The notes: generated from the letters alone by a model not told the origin. Positions 1 to 9,151 are shown, numbered from the stretch's first letter. The stretch: DNA of 64,000 nucleotides from Dechloromonas sp. H13 (GCF_009469615.1 NZ_SSXX01000002.1:124001-188000); one strand, 5' to 3'. Numbers and translations: made by a program.

Positions 1-543
1 TATGCCGCGCACGGTGCTGCCTGCCTGTCGGTGCTGACCGACCGCCAGTATTTCCAGGGCTGCCCGGACTACTTGCAGGCCGCCCGCGCCGCATGCGAAC
101 TGCCGGTGCTACGCAAGGACTTCATGGTCGATGCTTACCAGGTCGCCGAGGCGCGGGCGATGGGCGCCGACTGCATCCTGCTCATCGCCGCCTGCCTGTC
201 GCTCGCTGAAATGCAGGCGCTGGAAGCGCAGGCGCATGGCTACGGCATGGCAGTGCTGGTCGAGGTCCATGACGGCGAGGAACTCGATGTCGCGCTACAG
301 TTGCAGACGCCGCTGCTCGGCATCAACAACCGCAACCTGCGCACCTTCGAGGTCACGCTGCAGACGACGCTCGACCTGCTGCCACGCATCCCGGCCGAGC
401 GCATCGTGGTTGCCGAAAGCGGTATCCTGAAGCCGGAAGACGTGGCGCTGATGCGCGCCAACCAGGTCGAAACCTTCCTGGTCGGCGAGGCCTTCATGCG
501 CGCCCCGTCGCCCGGCGAAGAGCTGGCGCGCCTGTTTTCCTGA
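1..543 (+). CDS. trpC: Indole-3-glycerol phosphate synthase, 3' part (5' end outside window)
   Basis: TrpC closes the indole ring of tryptophan: it converts carboxyphenylamino-deoxyribulose phosphate to indole-3-glycerol phosphate in the cytoplasm. The reading frame is open from base 1, so the N-terminus lies upstream; 180 residues are visible of a usual 260 or so. Family signatures seen are LRKDFMVD (catalytic lysine strand), [16 protein letters not shown] and VAESGI near the C-terminal phosphate-binding loop. The stop TGA is at 541-543. The trp neighbours that normally precede it (trpG, trpD) would be to the left of the window. The gene downstream is unrelated to tryptophan synthesis. Confidence 0.95.
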   Translation, partial: YAAHGAACLSVLTDRQYFQGCPDYLQAARAACELPVLRKDFMVDAYQVAEARAMGADCILLIAACLSLAEMQALEAQAHGYGMAVLVEVHDGEELDVALQLQTPLLGINNRNLRTFEVTLQTTLDLLPRIPAERIVVAESGILKPEDVALMRANQVETFLVGEAFMRAPSPGEELARLFS

Positions 544-630
544 CCTCCCGGTCATGTCGGCGGCTTATTGACGGCGCCGTTGACGACTGCCAAACTGATT
601 GCGTACCGTCGTTCCGACGGCAGGGATGCC

Positions 631-1944
631 ATGAACCAGCCTCAGCCTACCTTGTTTCGCGCGCTCAGTACCGCGGGTTTCAACCCGGATGACGACGCCG
701 AAACACGCCTGAAGAAATCGCTGCTGATCTTCGCCACCGGTCTCGTCTCGCTCGGGTCGATGCTGTGGCTTTTCCTCTACTGGCAGATGGGGCCGCAATT
801 TTCGTCCACGGCGCCGTTCGTTTTCCAGCTGCTGCTGGTTTCCAACCTGGTGTTCTTCCTCAAGAGCGGCAACTTCAGCTTCTTTCGCTATTCGCAGCTG
901 GCGTTGTTTCTCTTCATGCCTTTCGTCGTGCAGTGGAGCATCGGCAACTTCATCACGGCCAGCGGCATCAGCCTGTGGGGCCTGCTGGCGCCGATCGGCG
1001 CCGTGCTGTTCTTTGGCGTGCGCGAATCCGCCGCATGGTTCTTCGCCTACCTCTTTCTGACCGCGCTCTCCGGCTTCTTCGACTACTTCCTGGCCGACAG
1101 TTTTGCGGCCACCGCGTCGCGCGTGCCGATTCGCGTCAGCGTCTTCTTCTTCGCGCTCAATTTCGCCGCGGTGTCGACCATCGTCTATCTGTTGCTGCGC
1201 TATTCGACGCAGGAGAAGGCCAAGGCCCAGGCCAGCCTGGAGGAGACGCACCGCCTGTTGCAGGACGAGCAGGAGCGCTCCGAGCGCCTGTTGCTCAACA
1301 TCCTGCCCGGCCCGATCGCCGAACGCCTGAAGTACGAGAAGCAGACCATCGCCGACGGCTTCGCCGACGTGACGGTGATGTTCGTAGACATCGTCAATTT
1401 CACCAAGCTGGCCGAGGGCATGTCGCCGCAGCAGGTCTTCGCCATGCTCAACCGCATATTTTCCTCCTTCGACGAGCTGGCCGAACAGTTCGGCATGGAA
1501 AAGATCAAGACCATCGGCGACGCCTACATGGTGGCCGGCGGGCTGAACAACGAGCAGGGCGGCTACACGCAGGCGATCGCCGAGCTGGCGCTCGCCATGC
1601 GCGACTTGCTGCGTACCGACTTCGAGGTCAATAGCCTGCACCTTGAAGTGCGCATCGGCATCGGCACCGGGCCCGTGGTGGCCGGCGTCGTCGGCAAGAA
1701 GAAATTCATCTACGACCTGTGGGGCGATACCGTCAATCTGGCCAGCCGCATCACCAGCGAAGGGGTACCGGGCATGGTCCACGTGGACGAGACGACCTAT
1801 CGGCGGCTGGCGGAGTGCTTCGAGTTCAAGGCACCGCAGATCATCCACCTGAAGGGCAAGGGCAACACCCCGGTCTATTGCCTGCTCGGGCCGCGCGCCG
1901 ACCCGTCGCCGGTCGCCGCAGTCAGCTCCGCGGCGTCAGCGTGA
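631..1944 (+). CDS. Membrane-anchored class III adenylate cyclase
   Basis: Predicted to make cAMP from ATP. The 437-residue protein has a hydrophobic N-terminal half with about six membrane segments (residues 27-195), a short charged helix around 200-240, and a class III cyclase domain from about 245 to 420. Metal-binding aspartates are Asp253 (FVDIVNF) and Asp297 (IGDAYM). The purine-selecting residues appear to be Lys293 (EKIKTIGD) and Asp362 (YDLWGD), which favour ATP over GTP. I chose ATG 631, preceded by AGGGA, over a TTG at 568 that has no ribosome site. Its last 23 bases overlap the end of the convergent histidine kinase gene. What the membrane part senses cannot be told from sequence. 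Confidence 0.9.
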   Translation: MNQPQPTLFRALSTAGFNPDDDAETRLKKSLLIFATGLVSLGSMLWLFLYWQMGPQFSSTAPFVFQLLLVSNLVFFLKSGNFSFFRYSQLALFLFMPFVVQWSIGNFITASGISLWGLLAPIGAVLFFGVRESAAWFFAYLFLTALSGFFDYFLADSFAATASRVPIRVSVFFFALNFAAVSTIVYLLLRYSTQEKAKAQASLEETHRLLQDEQERSERLLLNILPGPIAERLKYEKQTIADGFADVTVMFVDIVNFTKLAEGMSPQQVFAMLNRIFSSFDELAEQFGMEKIKTIGDAYMVAGGLNNEQGGYTQAIAELALAMRDLLRTDFEVNSLHLEVRIGIGTGPVVAGVVGKKKFIYDLWGDTVNLASRITSEGVPGMVHVDETTYRRLAECFEFKAPQIIHLKGKGNTPVYCLLGPRADPSPVAAVSSAASA

Positions 1945-3616
1945 AGCACACCGCGCCCGGCTGGTTCTCGGCCAGGCGAAGCGAATAACCCGTTTCCTCG
2001 GCCTGCCGTGCCGCGTGGTAGAGGCCGATGCCCAGTCCGTAGGCGGACTGGACGGGGGCCTGCAGCAGCGACTCGACCAGACCCGGAGCGACCGGCTGAC
2101 CGTTGTCGTGCACGCTGAATCGGGCACGGTTGCGGTCGACCGCCAGTTTGACCGATATTTCGAGGCCGCTCTCGCGCTGGCGCTTGGTCAGCGCGTTCTG
2201 CAGCAGGTTTTCGGCGATGCTGTCGAACAGGGCGCTCGGCAGCTCGGCGTCGCCGTGGAGTTCCTCCTCCCAGGTGAGGCTGTCGCCGGCGTGGCGTTCC
2301 TGCAGGCGATCCCACCATGCAGCCGCGGAAATCGTCCGGGTGTCCTCGGTCTGCGGGCGCTGCAGCTTGTCGAGGGTGGATTTGAGGCGCTCGGCGATCT
2401 GCGGCAACTGGCGCGCCAGCAGTTGCGCGACGGCGGCTGGGTCACCGGGCTGGGCTGCCGCGTAGCACAGGGTCTGCAGTGACTGCAGCAGGTTCTTGAC
2501 GTCGTGCGTGACGCGGGCGCCGGTTTCATAGACCGCCTGCAGGTAGCCCATGCGCTGCAGTTCGTGCGTCTGGAACTTGACCAGGTAGAACTCGGTGGCC
2601 AGGCGCAGCAGCCATTCCACGTGCCAGCACATGGCGGGTGACGGGGCGTAACGGAAAAAGACGGTGAGGGCGACGTCGTTGCGGCGATAGTCCTGGCTGT
2701 GGGCGGAGGGCGTACCGAATTCGCCGGTTTCGGCGCCAGCCTGCCAGCGGCAGCCAACGACCCAGGGCATGCGATCAAGCTGCTCGAGCGCTGCCGCCAG
2801 AAACCGCACTGGGTGCGTCTCGCGCTCGCTGGTCTCGGCGAGATGGATCAGCCATTGTTCCAGCGGCAGGCCGACCGACAGCAGGTAGCGCGAGAGCGCT
2901 GAGCCGACGCCCGAAAAGCCGCCGCGCGGGTTCCATGCCCATGCCAGCACCAGCAGCGCCGCCGCGATGGTCAGCGACGTCTTGGCCAGCGCCTCGACAT
3001 AGCTGACGCCGCCGACCAGCGTGAAGGCGAGGGCGCCGAGCACGAAGACGGCGAGGGCGAGGAAGACCAGCATGCCGTAGAACAGGTCGAAGGCGTCGCC
3101 GGCCTGGCGGCGCAGCGGGTGCGCCGGGAAGAGCAGCAGGACGAGGAGCAGGACCGGCATGTAGCGGGCGATGGCGTCGCGCGGCAGCGGGGCGAGGACG
3201 ACGGTCGGGGAGATTTCCGGGACGACGCCGAAAATGATCAGGCAGACCAGGTAGCCGAAGGCGAGGAGGTAGCCGGCCCGTTCAATGCGCTGGCTGGTCC
3301 ACAGCACCCGGCCGCCGATCACAGCCGCCAGCGCGCCGCACCAGATCAGCATCAGCCAGGGGCCGAGCAGCCACGTCGAGGCCAGCGCGATGCCGAGCAC
3401 CACGCCGCCCTGGCGCAGGTTCATCCGCCGCTCGCCGGCGACGAACGGCTGCCAGATCAGGAACAGGCCGAGCGCGACGAACCACAGGATGCGCACGTCC
3501 GGCAGCTTCCAGCCGCCGAAGGCCAGGGCGTGCAGCAGCAGGAGGTGGCCGGCAAGCAGAAAATGCGGGCGGCGCGACCACCAGGGGAGGGAGATGGGAG
3601 TGTCGGTGGTGTTCAT
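1922..3616 (-). CDS. Membrane sensor histidine kinase (PrsK-like H-box)
   Basis: A 564-residue kinase with roughly seven to eight N-terminal membrane helices (residues 10-230), a middle segment that may be a degenerate GAF-like sensor (about 240-350), a dimerisation helix with the phospho-accepting His371 in THDVKNLL, and a C-terminal HATPase with N-box ENLLQNAL, G1 VHDNG and G2 GLGIGLY. The HDxKN type of H-box resembles that of PrsK kinases, which work with sigma54-dependent regulators; that link is inference. No response regulator gene is adjacent. I start at ATG 3616; an in-frame ATG at 3652 would place an inverted-repeat operator inside the coding region. It diverges from a sigma54-type promoter and pilin gene. 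Confidence 0.85.
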   Translation of the reverse strand: MNTTDTPISLPWWSRRPHFLLAGHLLLLHALAFGGWKLPDVRILWFVALGLFLIWQPFVAGERRMNLRQGGVVLGIALASTWLLGPWLMLIWCGALAAVIGGRVLWTSQRIERAGYLLAFGYLVCLIIFGVVPEISPTVVLAPLPRDAIARYMPVLLLVLLLFPAHPLRRQAGDAFDLFYGMLVFLALAVFVLGALAFTLVGGVSYVEALAKTSLTIAAALLVLAWAWNPRGGFSGVGSALSRYLLSVGLPLEQWLIHLAETSERETHPVRFLAAALEQLDRMPWVVGCRWQAGAETGEFGTPSAHSQDYRRNDVALTVFFRYAPSPAMCWHVEWLLRLATEFYLVKFQTHELQRMGYLQAVYETGARVTHDVKNLLQSLQTLCYAAAQPGDPAAVAQLLARQLPQIAERLKSTLDKLQRPQTEDTRTISAAAWWDRLQERHAGDSLTWEEELHGDAELPSALFDSIAENLLQNALTKRQRESGLEISVKLAVDRNRARFSVHDNGQPVAPGLVESLLQAPVQSAYGLGIGLYHAARQAEETGYSLRLAENQPGAVCFTLTPRS

Positions 3617-3620
3617 GTTT

Positions 3621-3644
3621 TCGACAACTGTCGATATTTCGACA
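3621..3644. promoter_or_regulatory. Overlapping inverted repeats of TCGACA, candidate operator
   Basis: Three half-sites are seen: TCGACA 3621-3626, TGTCGA 3629-3634 and TCGACA 3639-3644. They form two overlapping palindromes (spacers of 2 and 4 bases) immediately upstream of the histidine kinase start and about 52 bases upstream of the pilin sigma54 promoter. The layout suits an activator or repressor acting on one or both divergent genes. The binding protein is unknown. Confidence 0.5.
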
Positions 3645-3695
3645 GGTTGCAAAGGTGTTTTCGGGGCTGCAGGGGCAATTTTTGGGTATTTTTGG

Positions 3696-3711
3696 TTGGC
3701 ACGGACCTTGC
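3696..3711 (+). promoter_or_regulatory. Sigma54 (RpoN) promoter of pilin-like gene
   Basis: TTGGCACGGACCTTGC matches the RpoN consensus TGGCAC-N5-TTGC, with the invariant GG at 3698-3699 and GC at 3710-3711 ten bases apart. It lies 37 bases upstream of the pilin-like start codon at 3748. RpoN-dependent pilin transcription is well known for type IV pilins (PilS/PilR), so the context fits. Confidence 0.8.
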
Positions 3712-3747
3712 GGAGGGTAAGCCAGACAGATTCAACCGGAGAATGAC

Positions 3748-4392
3748 ATGAAAAACAACCAAGGCGGCTTTACCCTCGTCGAAATCGCCATCGTACTGGT
3801 AATTATCGGCCTGTTGCTCGGCGGCGTGCTGAAGGGGCAGGAACTGATCACCCAGGCCAAGATCAAGAACGTCGCCAATGACCTGACCGGCATGTCGGCG
3901 GCGGTCTATGGCTACCAGGACCGTTTCAAGAAATTCCCTGGCGATGACGATCAGGCTGCCGGGCGCTGGCTCAATCCGGCCACCGTCTCCGGCAATGGGA
4001 ACGGTGCGGTCGGCGCCAACGGCGTGGCGGCGGTGATCGATTGCTCCGCTGCTGGCAATGCCGGTCTGGAAAATTGCCGCTTCTGGCAGCATCTGCGCCT
4101 CGCCGGCTTCGTCGGTGGGGATTCGGCCAGCGTCCTCTCTCCGCAGAATGCAGGCGGCGGTATACTTCAGGCCCAGAATGGCGCCCTCGGTCTGGCCGGG
4201 CTGACCATTTGCTCGACGAACCTGCTGGGCAAGATCGCCAGTGCGATCGATTCCCAGTTCGATGACGGCAGGCCCGGAACCGGTCAGGTGCGTGGGACGA
4301 ACAATCCCGCAGCTCTGGACACTGCGCTCGCCGCTAACGTCGCCTATGTCGATGATGGCAGCACCGTGTATGTGGTCTGCAAATCGCTCTGA
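3748..4392 (+). CDS. Type IV pilin-like / pseudopilin protein
   Basis: Secreted filament-type protein of 214 residues. The N-terminus is a class III signal: a short charged leader (MKNNQGG) cut by the prepilin peptidase before Phe8, followed by TLVEIAIVLVIIGLLLGG with the conserved Glu at +5. The body is poor in known motifs and has cysteines near residues 95, 104, 152 and 212, allowing disulfides. GGAG at 3738-3741 serves as ribosome site. It stands alone, outside a pilus operon, behind its own sigma54 promoter; pilD and pilC lie at the far end of the window. It could be a minor pilin or a T2SS-type pseudopilin; the exact role is open. Confidence 0.85.
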   Translation: MKNNQGGFTLVEIAIVLVIIGLLLGGVLKGQELITQAKIKNVANDLTGMSAAVYGYQDRFKKFPGDDDQAAGRWLNPATVSGNGNGAVGANGVAAVIDCSAAGNAGLENCRFWQHLRLAGFVGGDSASVLSPQNAGGGILQAQNGALGLAGLTICSTNLLGKIASAIDSQFDDGRPGTGQVRGTNNPAALDTALAANVAYVDDGSTVYVVCKSL

Positions 4393-4411
4393 TCAGCAGG
4401 GAATCCATTTC

Positions 4412-4436
4412 AAGCCCGCCTCGGCGGGCTTTTTTC
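4412..4436 (+). terminator. Rho-independent terminator after pilin-like gene
   Basis: A 9-bp perfect stem, AAGCCCGCC at 4412-4420 with GGCGGGCTT at 4423-4431, is followed by a T run. It is placed 20 bases past the pilin stop codon and faces the end of the antiporter gene. Confidence 0.9.
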
Positions 4437-6396
4437 ATTTTTGCAGCAGTCTTTCCTCGGCCGCAGATATCGCTTCCGGATTGCCGAGAACGACGACGAC
4501 GTCGCCTTCCTCGAGCCGCGTTTCCGGGGCGGGTTCGACGGCGCGGATGCCGCGGCGACGAATGGCGCTGACTTCGCAGCCCAGTTGATCGAGGTTGAGT
4601 TGGTCGAGGGTGCGCCCGATGGATCCCGAGCCGGGGCCAAGGAGCACCGAGTGCAGGCGCGGCTGGTGATGGTCGTCGGCTTCGTCGAGGTCGTGGTCGC
4701 TGGCGCCGCGGTAGAAGCCGCGCAACAGGCTGTAGCGTTGCGAGCGTGTCTGGCGGATGCGCTTCAGCACGCGATTGAGCGGGATGCCGAGCAGGACGAG
4801 CGCGTGCGATGCCAGCATCAGGCTGGCTTCAAGCGCCTCGGGAACGACTTCGGTGGCGCCGGCGCGTGACAGGCGCGCGATGTCGCGTTCGTCCGCCGTG
4901 CGGACGATAACCGGGATCTCCGGGCGCAGGGCCTGGATGTGGAAGAGTATCTTCTCGGCGAGCGGCGTGTCGCTGACCGTCACGATGGCGACGCTGGCGC
5001 GCATCAGGCCGGCCGCGATCAGCGCTTCCTTGCGCCCGGCATCGCCGAAGACGACGGTTTCGCCGCCGGCGGCAGCTTCGCGCACGCGATCCGGGTCAAG
5101 GTCGAGGGCGATGTAGTTGATTCCCTCCTGGGCGAGAAAACGCGCCAGGTATTGACCGTTGCGCCCGAAGCCGCAGAGGATCGCGTGCTTTTCGGTACCC
5201 ATCGACTGGGCGGCGATCTGCGTCAATTGCATCGAACGCAGCAGCCATTCGCCGGCGACGAAGCGCATGACCAGCTTCTCGCTGTACTGCACGATGAAGG
5301 GCGCGATCAGCATGGAAAGGACGAGGGCGGTTAGCGCCACCTGCTCGATGGCTTTCGGCATGCGGGTGATTTCGCCGAGCAGGACGAAGCCGAACTCGCC
5401 GCCGGCGCACAGCCAGAGCGCCGAGCGGATGGCGTTGCCCGGCGTCGACCCGAGGCGCCACGAGAGCAGGCCGACGACCGCGCTCTTGACTAGCAGCAGG
5501 CCGCCGAGGGCCAGCAGCACCTGCCACCAGAGACCGACCAGGATGTGGAGGTCGAGCTTGACGCCGATGGTCACGAAGAAGAGGCCCATCAGTACGTCGC
5601 GGAAGGGCTTGATGTCCTCCTCCACCTGCAGGCGGTACTCGGTTTCGGAAATCAGCATGCCGGCGACGAAGGCCCCCAGCGCCAGCGACAGGCCGGCCAG
5701 TTCGGTCAGCGTGGCGAGGCTCAGCGTGATCAGCAGCACGTTGAGGATGAACACCTCCGAGGACTTGGCGCGGGCGACGAAATGGAACCACTTGCGCATC
5801 AGCCGCTGGCCGAAGACGAGGATCACGGCAAGGGCGACGACGGCCTTGACCAGCGCGATGCCGAGCAGCATCGCCAGTTTTTCCGGCGGTTGGGTCAACG
5901 AGGGGATCAGCACCAGCAGCGGCACCACCGCCAGGTCCTGGAACAGCAGGACGCCCATGATCTCGCGTCCGTGCACCGAATCGAGCTGCATGCGCTCGGC
6001 CAGCAACTTGGTGAGCACCGCCGTCGACGACATGGCGAACACGCCGCCGAGGGCGATACCCAGTTGCCAGCTGATGCCGAACAGCATGGCGAGGCCGGTG
6101 ATCAGCGCCATGCTGACGACGACCTGCAACAGGCCGAGCCCGAAGACGATGCGCTTCATGGCGTAAAGCTTGGGCAGCGAAAACTCGAGGCCGATCGAGA
6201 ACATCAGGAAGACGACGCCGAACTCGGCGAGATATTCGGCGCGATGCACGTCGTGCATCAGGTTCAGCGCATGCGGTCCGATGACGCTACCGACCAGCAG
6301 GTAGCCGAGGACCGGCGGCAGGTTGAAGCGACGGAAGATCACCACCGCGAGCACCGAGGCGCCAAGAAGCAGGAGAACGAGGGAGAGCGCGCTCAA
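4435..6396 (-). CDS. CPA2 monovalent cation:proton antiporter with TrkA domains (KefB/YbaL type)
   Basis: A 653-residue inner-membrane protein that should exchange K+ or Na+ for protons. Residues 1-385 form the Na_H_exchanger domain with 12-13 helices, including the GPHALNL and SSTAVLTKLL segments of the family. A TrkA-N (Rossmann) domain starts near 405 with the nucleotide-binding GFGRNGQYLA, and a TrkA-C domain occupies the last 80 or so residues. The start is TTG at 6396; no good ribosome site is seen, but the family N-terminus begins at this point and no ATG is near. KefB versus YbaL subtype cannot be settled here. Its TGA stop (4435-4437) abuts the pilin terminator. Confidence 0.88.
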   Translation of the reverse strand: MSALSLVLLLLGASVLAVVIFRRFNLPPVLGYLLVGSVIGPHALNLMHDVHRAEYLAEFGVVFLMFSIGLEFSLPKLYAMKRIVFGLGLLQVVVSMALITGLAMLFGISWQLGIALGGVFAMSSTAVLTKLLAERMQLDSVHGREIMGVLLFQDLAVVPLLVLIPSLTQPPEKLAMLLGIALVKAVVALAVILVFGQRLMRKWFHFVARAKSSEVFILNVLLITLSLATLTELAGLSLALGAFVAGMLISETEYRLQVEEDIKPFRDVLMGLFFVTIGVKLDLHILVGLWWQVLLALGGLLLVKSAVVGLLSWRLGSTPGNAIRSALWLCAGGEFGFVLLGEITRMPKAIEQVALTALVLSMLIAPFIVQYSEKLVMRFVAGEWLLRSMQLTQIAAQSMGTEKHAILCGFGRNGQYLARFLAQEGINYIALDLDPDRVREAAAGGETVVFGDAGRKEALIAAGLMRASVAIVTVSDTPLAEKILFHIQALRPEIPVIVRTADERDIARLSRAGATEVVPEALEASLMLASHALVLLGIPLNRVLKRIRQTRSQRYSLLRGFYRGASDHDLDEADDHHQPRLHSVLLGPGSGSIGRTLDQLNLDQLGCEVSAIRRRGIRAVEPAPETRLEEGDVVVVLGNPEAISAAEERLLQK

Positions 6397-6448
6397 GGCC
6401 GTTTCGCTAAGTCAGGTATACTTGGGGCATCATAACCGCAGCCCGCCC

Positions 6449-7447
6449 ATGAGCCCAAGCTCCGCCTCCCATCAATTCTCGCCTGAACGCGCGCTGGCGC
6501 TGGGCCGCCAGACGCTGAGCATCGAGGCTGCTGCGGTCGACGCGCTGGTGGCACGGATAAACGGCGACTTCGTGGCGGCGGTCGAGCTGATCCTCGGTTG
6601 CCACGGTCGCCTGATCGTCAGCGGGATGGGCAAATCCGGGCATGTGGCGCGCAAGATCGCGGCGACCATGGCCAGCACCGGCACACCTGCCTATTTCGTG
6701 CACCCGGCCGAAGCCAGCCACGGCGACCTCGGCATGATCACCCGCGACGACGTGCTTCTCGCGCTGTCGAATTCCGGCGAATCGGAAGAGCTGCTGCGCA
6801 TCGTGCCGCTGGTCAAGCGGCAGGGGGCGCGGCTGATCGCCATGACCGGCGTCGCCTCCTCGACGCTGGCGCGCGAGGCCGATGTGCACCTCGATGCCGG
6901 CGTCGCCCAGGAGGCCTGCCCGCACAACCTGGCGCCGACCGCCAGCACGACGGCAGCGCTGGCCCTCGGCGATGCCCTCGCCGTCGCGCTGCTCGATGCG
7001 CGCGGCTTCGGGCCGGACGATTTCGCCCGCTCTCACCCGGGCGGCTCGCTCGGCCGGCGCCTGCTGACGCATGTCAGCGATGTCATGCGCGCCGGCGACA
7101 GCGTGCCGACCGTCGCGCCGCAGGCCGGGGTGACCGATGCCATCCTCGCCATGTCGCGCGGCGGCCTCGGCCTCGTGGCGATCGTCGACGACGCCGGGCG
7201 GGTGCTCGGCATCTTCACTGACGGCGACCTGCGCCGCGCCTTCGAGAAGCGCGTCGACCTGCAGTCCGCGTCCATCGCCAGCGTCATGCACGCCGGTCCG
7301 CGGACGATCGCTCCCGAGCGCCTGGCGGTCGAGGCGGTGGAAATGATGGAGCGCTACCGGATCAACGCCCTGCTGGTGACCGGACCGGACGGCCGGTTGC
7401 TCGGTGCCCTCAACATGCACGACCTGTTCACGGCCAAGGTGATCTGA
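6449..7447 (+). CDS. kdsD: Arabinose-5-phosphate isomerase
   Basis: KdsD interconverts ribulose-5-phosphate and arabinose-5-phosphate, the first step toward KDO for LPS. The 332-residue protein has a SIS domain (about 40-180; GMGKSGHVARK, SNSGESEELL) and two CBS domains (about 205-332; FTDGDLRRAFEK). The length matches E. coli KdsD (328). Start ATG 6449; an upstream in-frame extension exists but has no family similarity. A TATACT -10-like box is at 6417-6422. It is the first gene of a tight operon, overlapping kdsC at its TGATG junction. Confidence 0.95.
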   Translation: MSPSSASHQFSPERALALGRQTLSIEAAAVDALVARINGDFVAAVELILGCHGRLIVSGMGKSGHVARKIAATMASTGTPAYFVHPAEASHGDLGMITRDDVLLALSNSGESEELLRIVPLVKRQGARLIAMTGVASSTLAREADVHLDAGVAQEACPHNLAPTASTTAALALGDALAVALLDARGFGPDDFARSHPGGSLGRRLLTHVSDVMRAGDSVPTVAPQAGVTDAILAMSRGGLGLVAIVDDAGRVLGIFTDGDLRRAFEKRVDLQSASIASVMHAGPRTIAPERLAVEAVEMMERYRINALLVTGPDGRLLGALNMHDLFTAKVI

Positions 7448-7974
7448 TGGATACCCGGACCCGCGCCAGCCGCATCAGGCTGATTGCCTTCGACATCGAC
7501 GGCGTGATGACCGACGGCGGTCTGCACTATACCGACGACGGCCGCGAGATGAAGACCTTCAACGTCCAGGACGGCCTCGGGCTGAAGCTCCTGCAGCGCG
7601 CCGGCATCGAGCTGGCGATCGTCACCGGGCGCACGTCGGGCGTCGTTGCCGCTCGCGCCGCCGATCTCGGCATCGCCTACGTCTTCCAGGGCGTCGGCGA
7701 CAAGCAGGCGACGGTCGGCGAACTGCTGGCCAGGCTCGACCTGCACTGGGCGGATTGCGCCTTCATGGGCGACGACCTGATCGATCTGCGGGTGATGGCG
7801 CAGTGCGGGCTGGCGATCGCGCCGGCCAATGCGCGGCCGCTGGTCCGCGAGCGCGCCCATGCGGTGACCGACGCCGCCGGCGGCCATGGCGCGGTCCGCG
7901 AGGCGGCCGAATTCATCCTCGCCGCCCAGGGACGCCTCGACGGCCTGTTCGCGGATTATCTCGAGCCACGATGA
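7447..7974 (+). CDS. kdsC: 3-deoxy-manno-octulosonate-8-phosphate phosphatase
   Basis: Removes phosphate from KDO-8-P, giving KDO for LPS core. This is a small C0-type HAD phosphatase of 175 residues: motif I FDIDGVMTDG near residue 15, the Thr of VTGRTS, and motif III MGDDLIDL near residue 108. Members act as tetramers without a cap domain, consistent with the size. The start shares a base with the kdsD stop, and the stop overlaps the lptC start (ATGA), so translation of the operon is probably coupled. Confidence 0.95.
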   Translation: MDTRTRASRIRLIAFDIDGVMTDGGLHYTDDGREMKTFNVQDGLGLKLLQRAGIELAIVTGRTSGVVAARAADLGIAYVFQGVGDKQATVGELLARLDLHWADCAFMGDDLIDLRVMAQCGLAIAPANARPLVRERAHAVTDAAGGHGAVREAAEFILAAQGRLDGLFADYLEPR

Positions 7975-8552
7975 GATACGGGTCGAGCCAGCTCTTCGTC
8001 ATCGTCCTGCTCGCCCTGTTGGCGGGGCTCAGCTTCTGGCTGCAACGGGCGGTGGCGCCGGTCGAGACCGTGCAGGACGGAAAGCTGCGCCACGATCCGG
8101 ACGCCATCGCGGAAAATTTCCTGGTACGCCAGTTCGACGAACAGGGGCGGGTCAAGTACCGCCTGACGGCGCCCTACCTGACGCATTTTCCCGACGACGA
8201 TACGTCGCAACTGACATCGCCGACGCTCATCCACTACCGGCCGAACGCCCCGGCATTGACGCTGTCTGGCAAGAACGCCAAGGTCAGCAGCAAGGGCCAG
8301 ACGATCTTCCTGTGGGACGACGTCAAGGCCGCCCGGGCTGCGACGGCGGAGCGTCCCGAACTGGTCGCCCGCATGCCCGACCTGACCGTCCGGCCCGACG
8401 ACGGCATCGCCTTCACCCAGAGTCCGGTGGTGATCACCGAGGACAAATCCTGGGTCAAGGGGGTCGGCATGCATCTGGACAACAACACCTCAACCTTCGA
8501 GCTGCAATCACAGGTCACCGGCCTGTCCTATCCACGCCGAGCAAAAAAATGA
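7971..8552 (+). CDS. lptC: LPS export protein LptC
   Basis: LptC is the bitopic inner-membrane member of the LptBFGC extractor and hands LPS to LptA. One membrane helix at about residues 7-24 is followed by a periplasmic beta-jellyroll of about 165 residues; typical stretches are DPDAIAENFLVRQFDEQG and QVTGL near the end. The 193-residue length is family-typical. The start overlaps the kdsC stop by four bases, and the stop overlaps the lptA start. Confidence 0.92.
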   Translation: MRYGSSQLFVIVLLALLAGLSFWLQRAVAPVETVQDGKLRHDPDAIAENFLVRQFDEQGRVKYRLTAPYLTHFPDDDTSQLTSPTLIHYRPNAPALTLSGKNAKVSSKGQTIFLWDDVKAARAATAERPELVARMPDLTVRPDDGIAFTQSPVVITEDKSWVKGVGMHLDNNTSTFELQSQVTGLSYPRRAKK

Positions 8553-9151
8553 ACCTCCGTCCCGTCTTCCTGTTGCTCCTCGCCTCCCTGAGCCTGCCCG
8601 CGTTCGCCGAACGGGCCGACCGCGACAAGCCGCTGCAGCTGGAGGCCAACCGCATCTCGATCGACGATGCCAAGAAGATCCAGATTCTCGAAGGCGACGT
8701 CGTCCTGATCAAGGGGACGATGGTGCTCAAGGCCGACCGCGTGGTCGTCACCGAGGACCGCTACGGCTTCCAGAAGGGCGTGGCGACGGGGGGCAAGGAT
8801 GGCCTGGCGCGCATCCGGCAGAAGCGCGAGGGGCGCGAGGAATACATCGAAGGCGAAGCGGAGCGCATCGAGTACAACACCAATACCGAAGTCGCCGAGC
8901 TCTTCCACCGGGCCTGGGTCAAGAGCGGCGAGGATCAGGTCAGGGGTGACTACATCTGGTACGACGCGATCAGCGAAAAGTATCTGGTGACGGCCGGCAA
9001 GAGCAACGATGCGAAGGGCCAGCCGGCGCGGGTGCGGGCGATCATCCAGCCGAAGAACAAGACCGCGCAGGGCGATCAGCCGGCCGATGGCGGCCAGCGC
9101 CTGGAGCTCAAGCCATCTGCCGGAACGACGTCTTCGCCTCCCGGAAAGTGA
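8549..9151 (+). CDS. lptA: Periplasmic LPS-bridge protein LptA
   Basis: LptA builds the periplasmic bridge that carries LPS to LptDE. The 200-residue protein has a Sec signal peptide (cleaved after FAERA or at LPAFA, about residue 19) and an OstA-like domain with LEANRISIDDAKK and QILEGDVVLIKG. The C-terminal 25 residues are low-complexity and family-variable. In most betaproteobacteria lptB, rpoN and hpf follow; here the operon ends and phasin genes begin 231 bases later. Confidence 0.93.
   Translation: MNLRPVFLLLLASLSLPAFAERADRDKPLQLEANRISIDDAKKIQILEGDVVLIKGTMVLKADRVVVTEDRYGFQKGVATGGKDGLARIRQKREGREEYIEGEAERIEYNTNTEVAELFHRAWVKSGEDQVRGDYIWYDAISEKYLVTAGKSNDAKGQPARVRAIIQPKNKTAQGDQPADGGQRLELKPSAGTTSSPPGK

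Noticed and set aside
565..1848. A 427-codon antisense frame over the adenylate cyclase
   Set aside because: Low-complexity translation; the cyclase on the plus strand has all catalytic residues.
4435..4468. A possible repeat copy at the pilin/antiporter junction: CATTTTTGCAG arm then CTCGGCCGCAGA
   Set aside because: Only 9 of 12 core bases match and the arm is 20 instead of 21 bases; suggestive but not counted.
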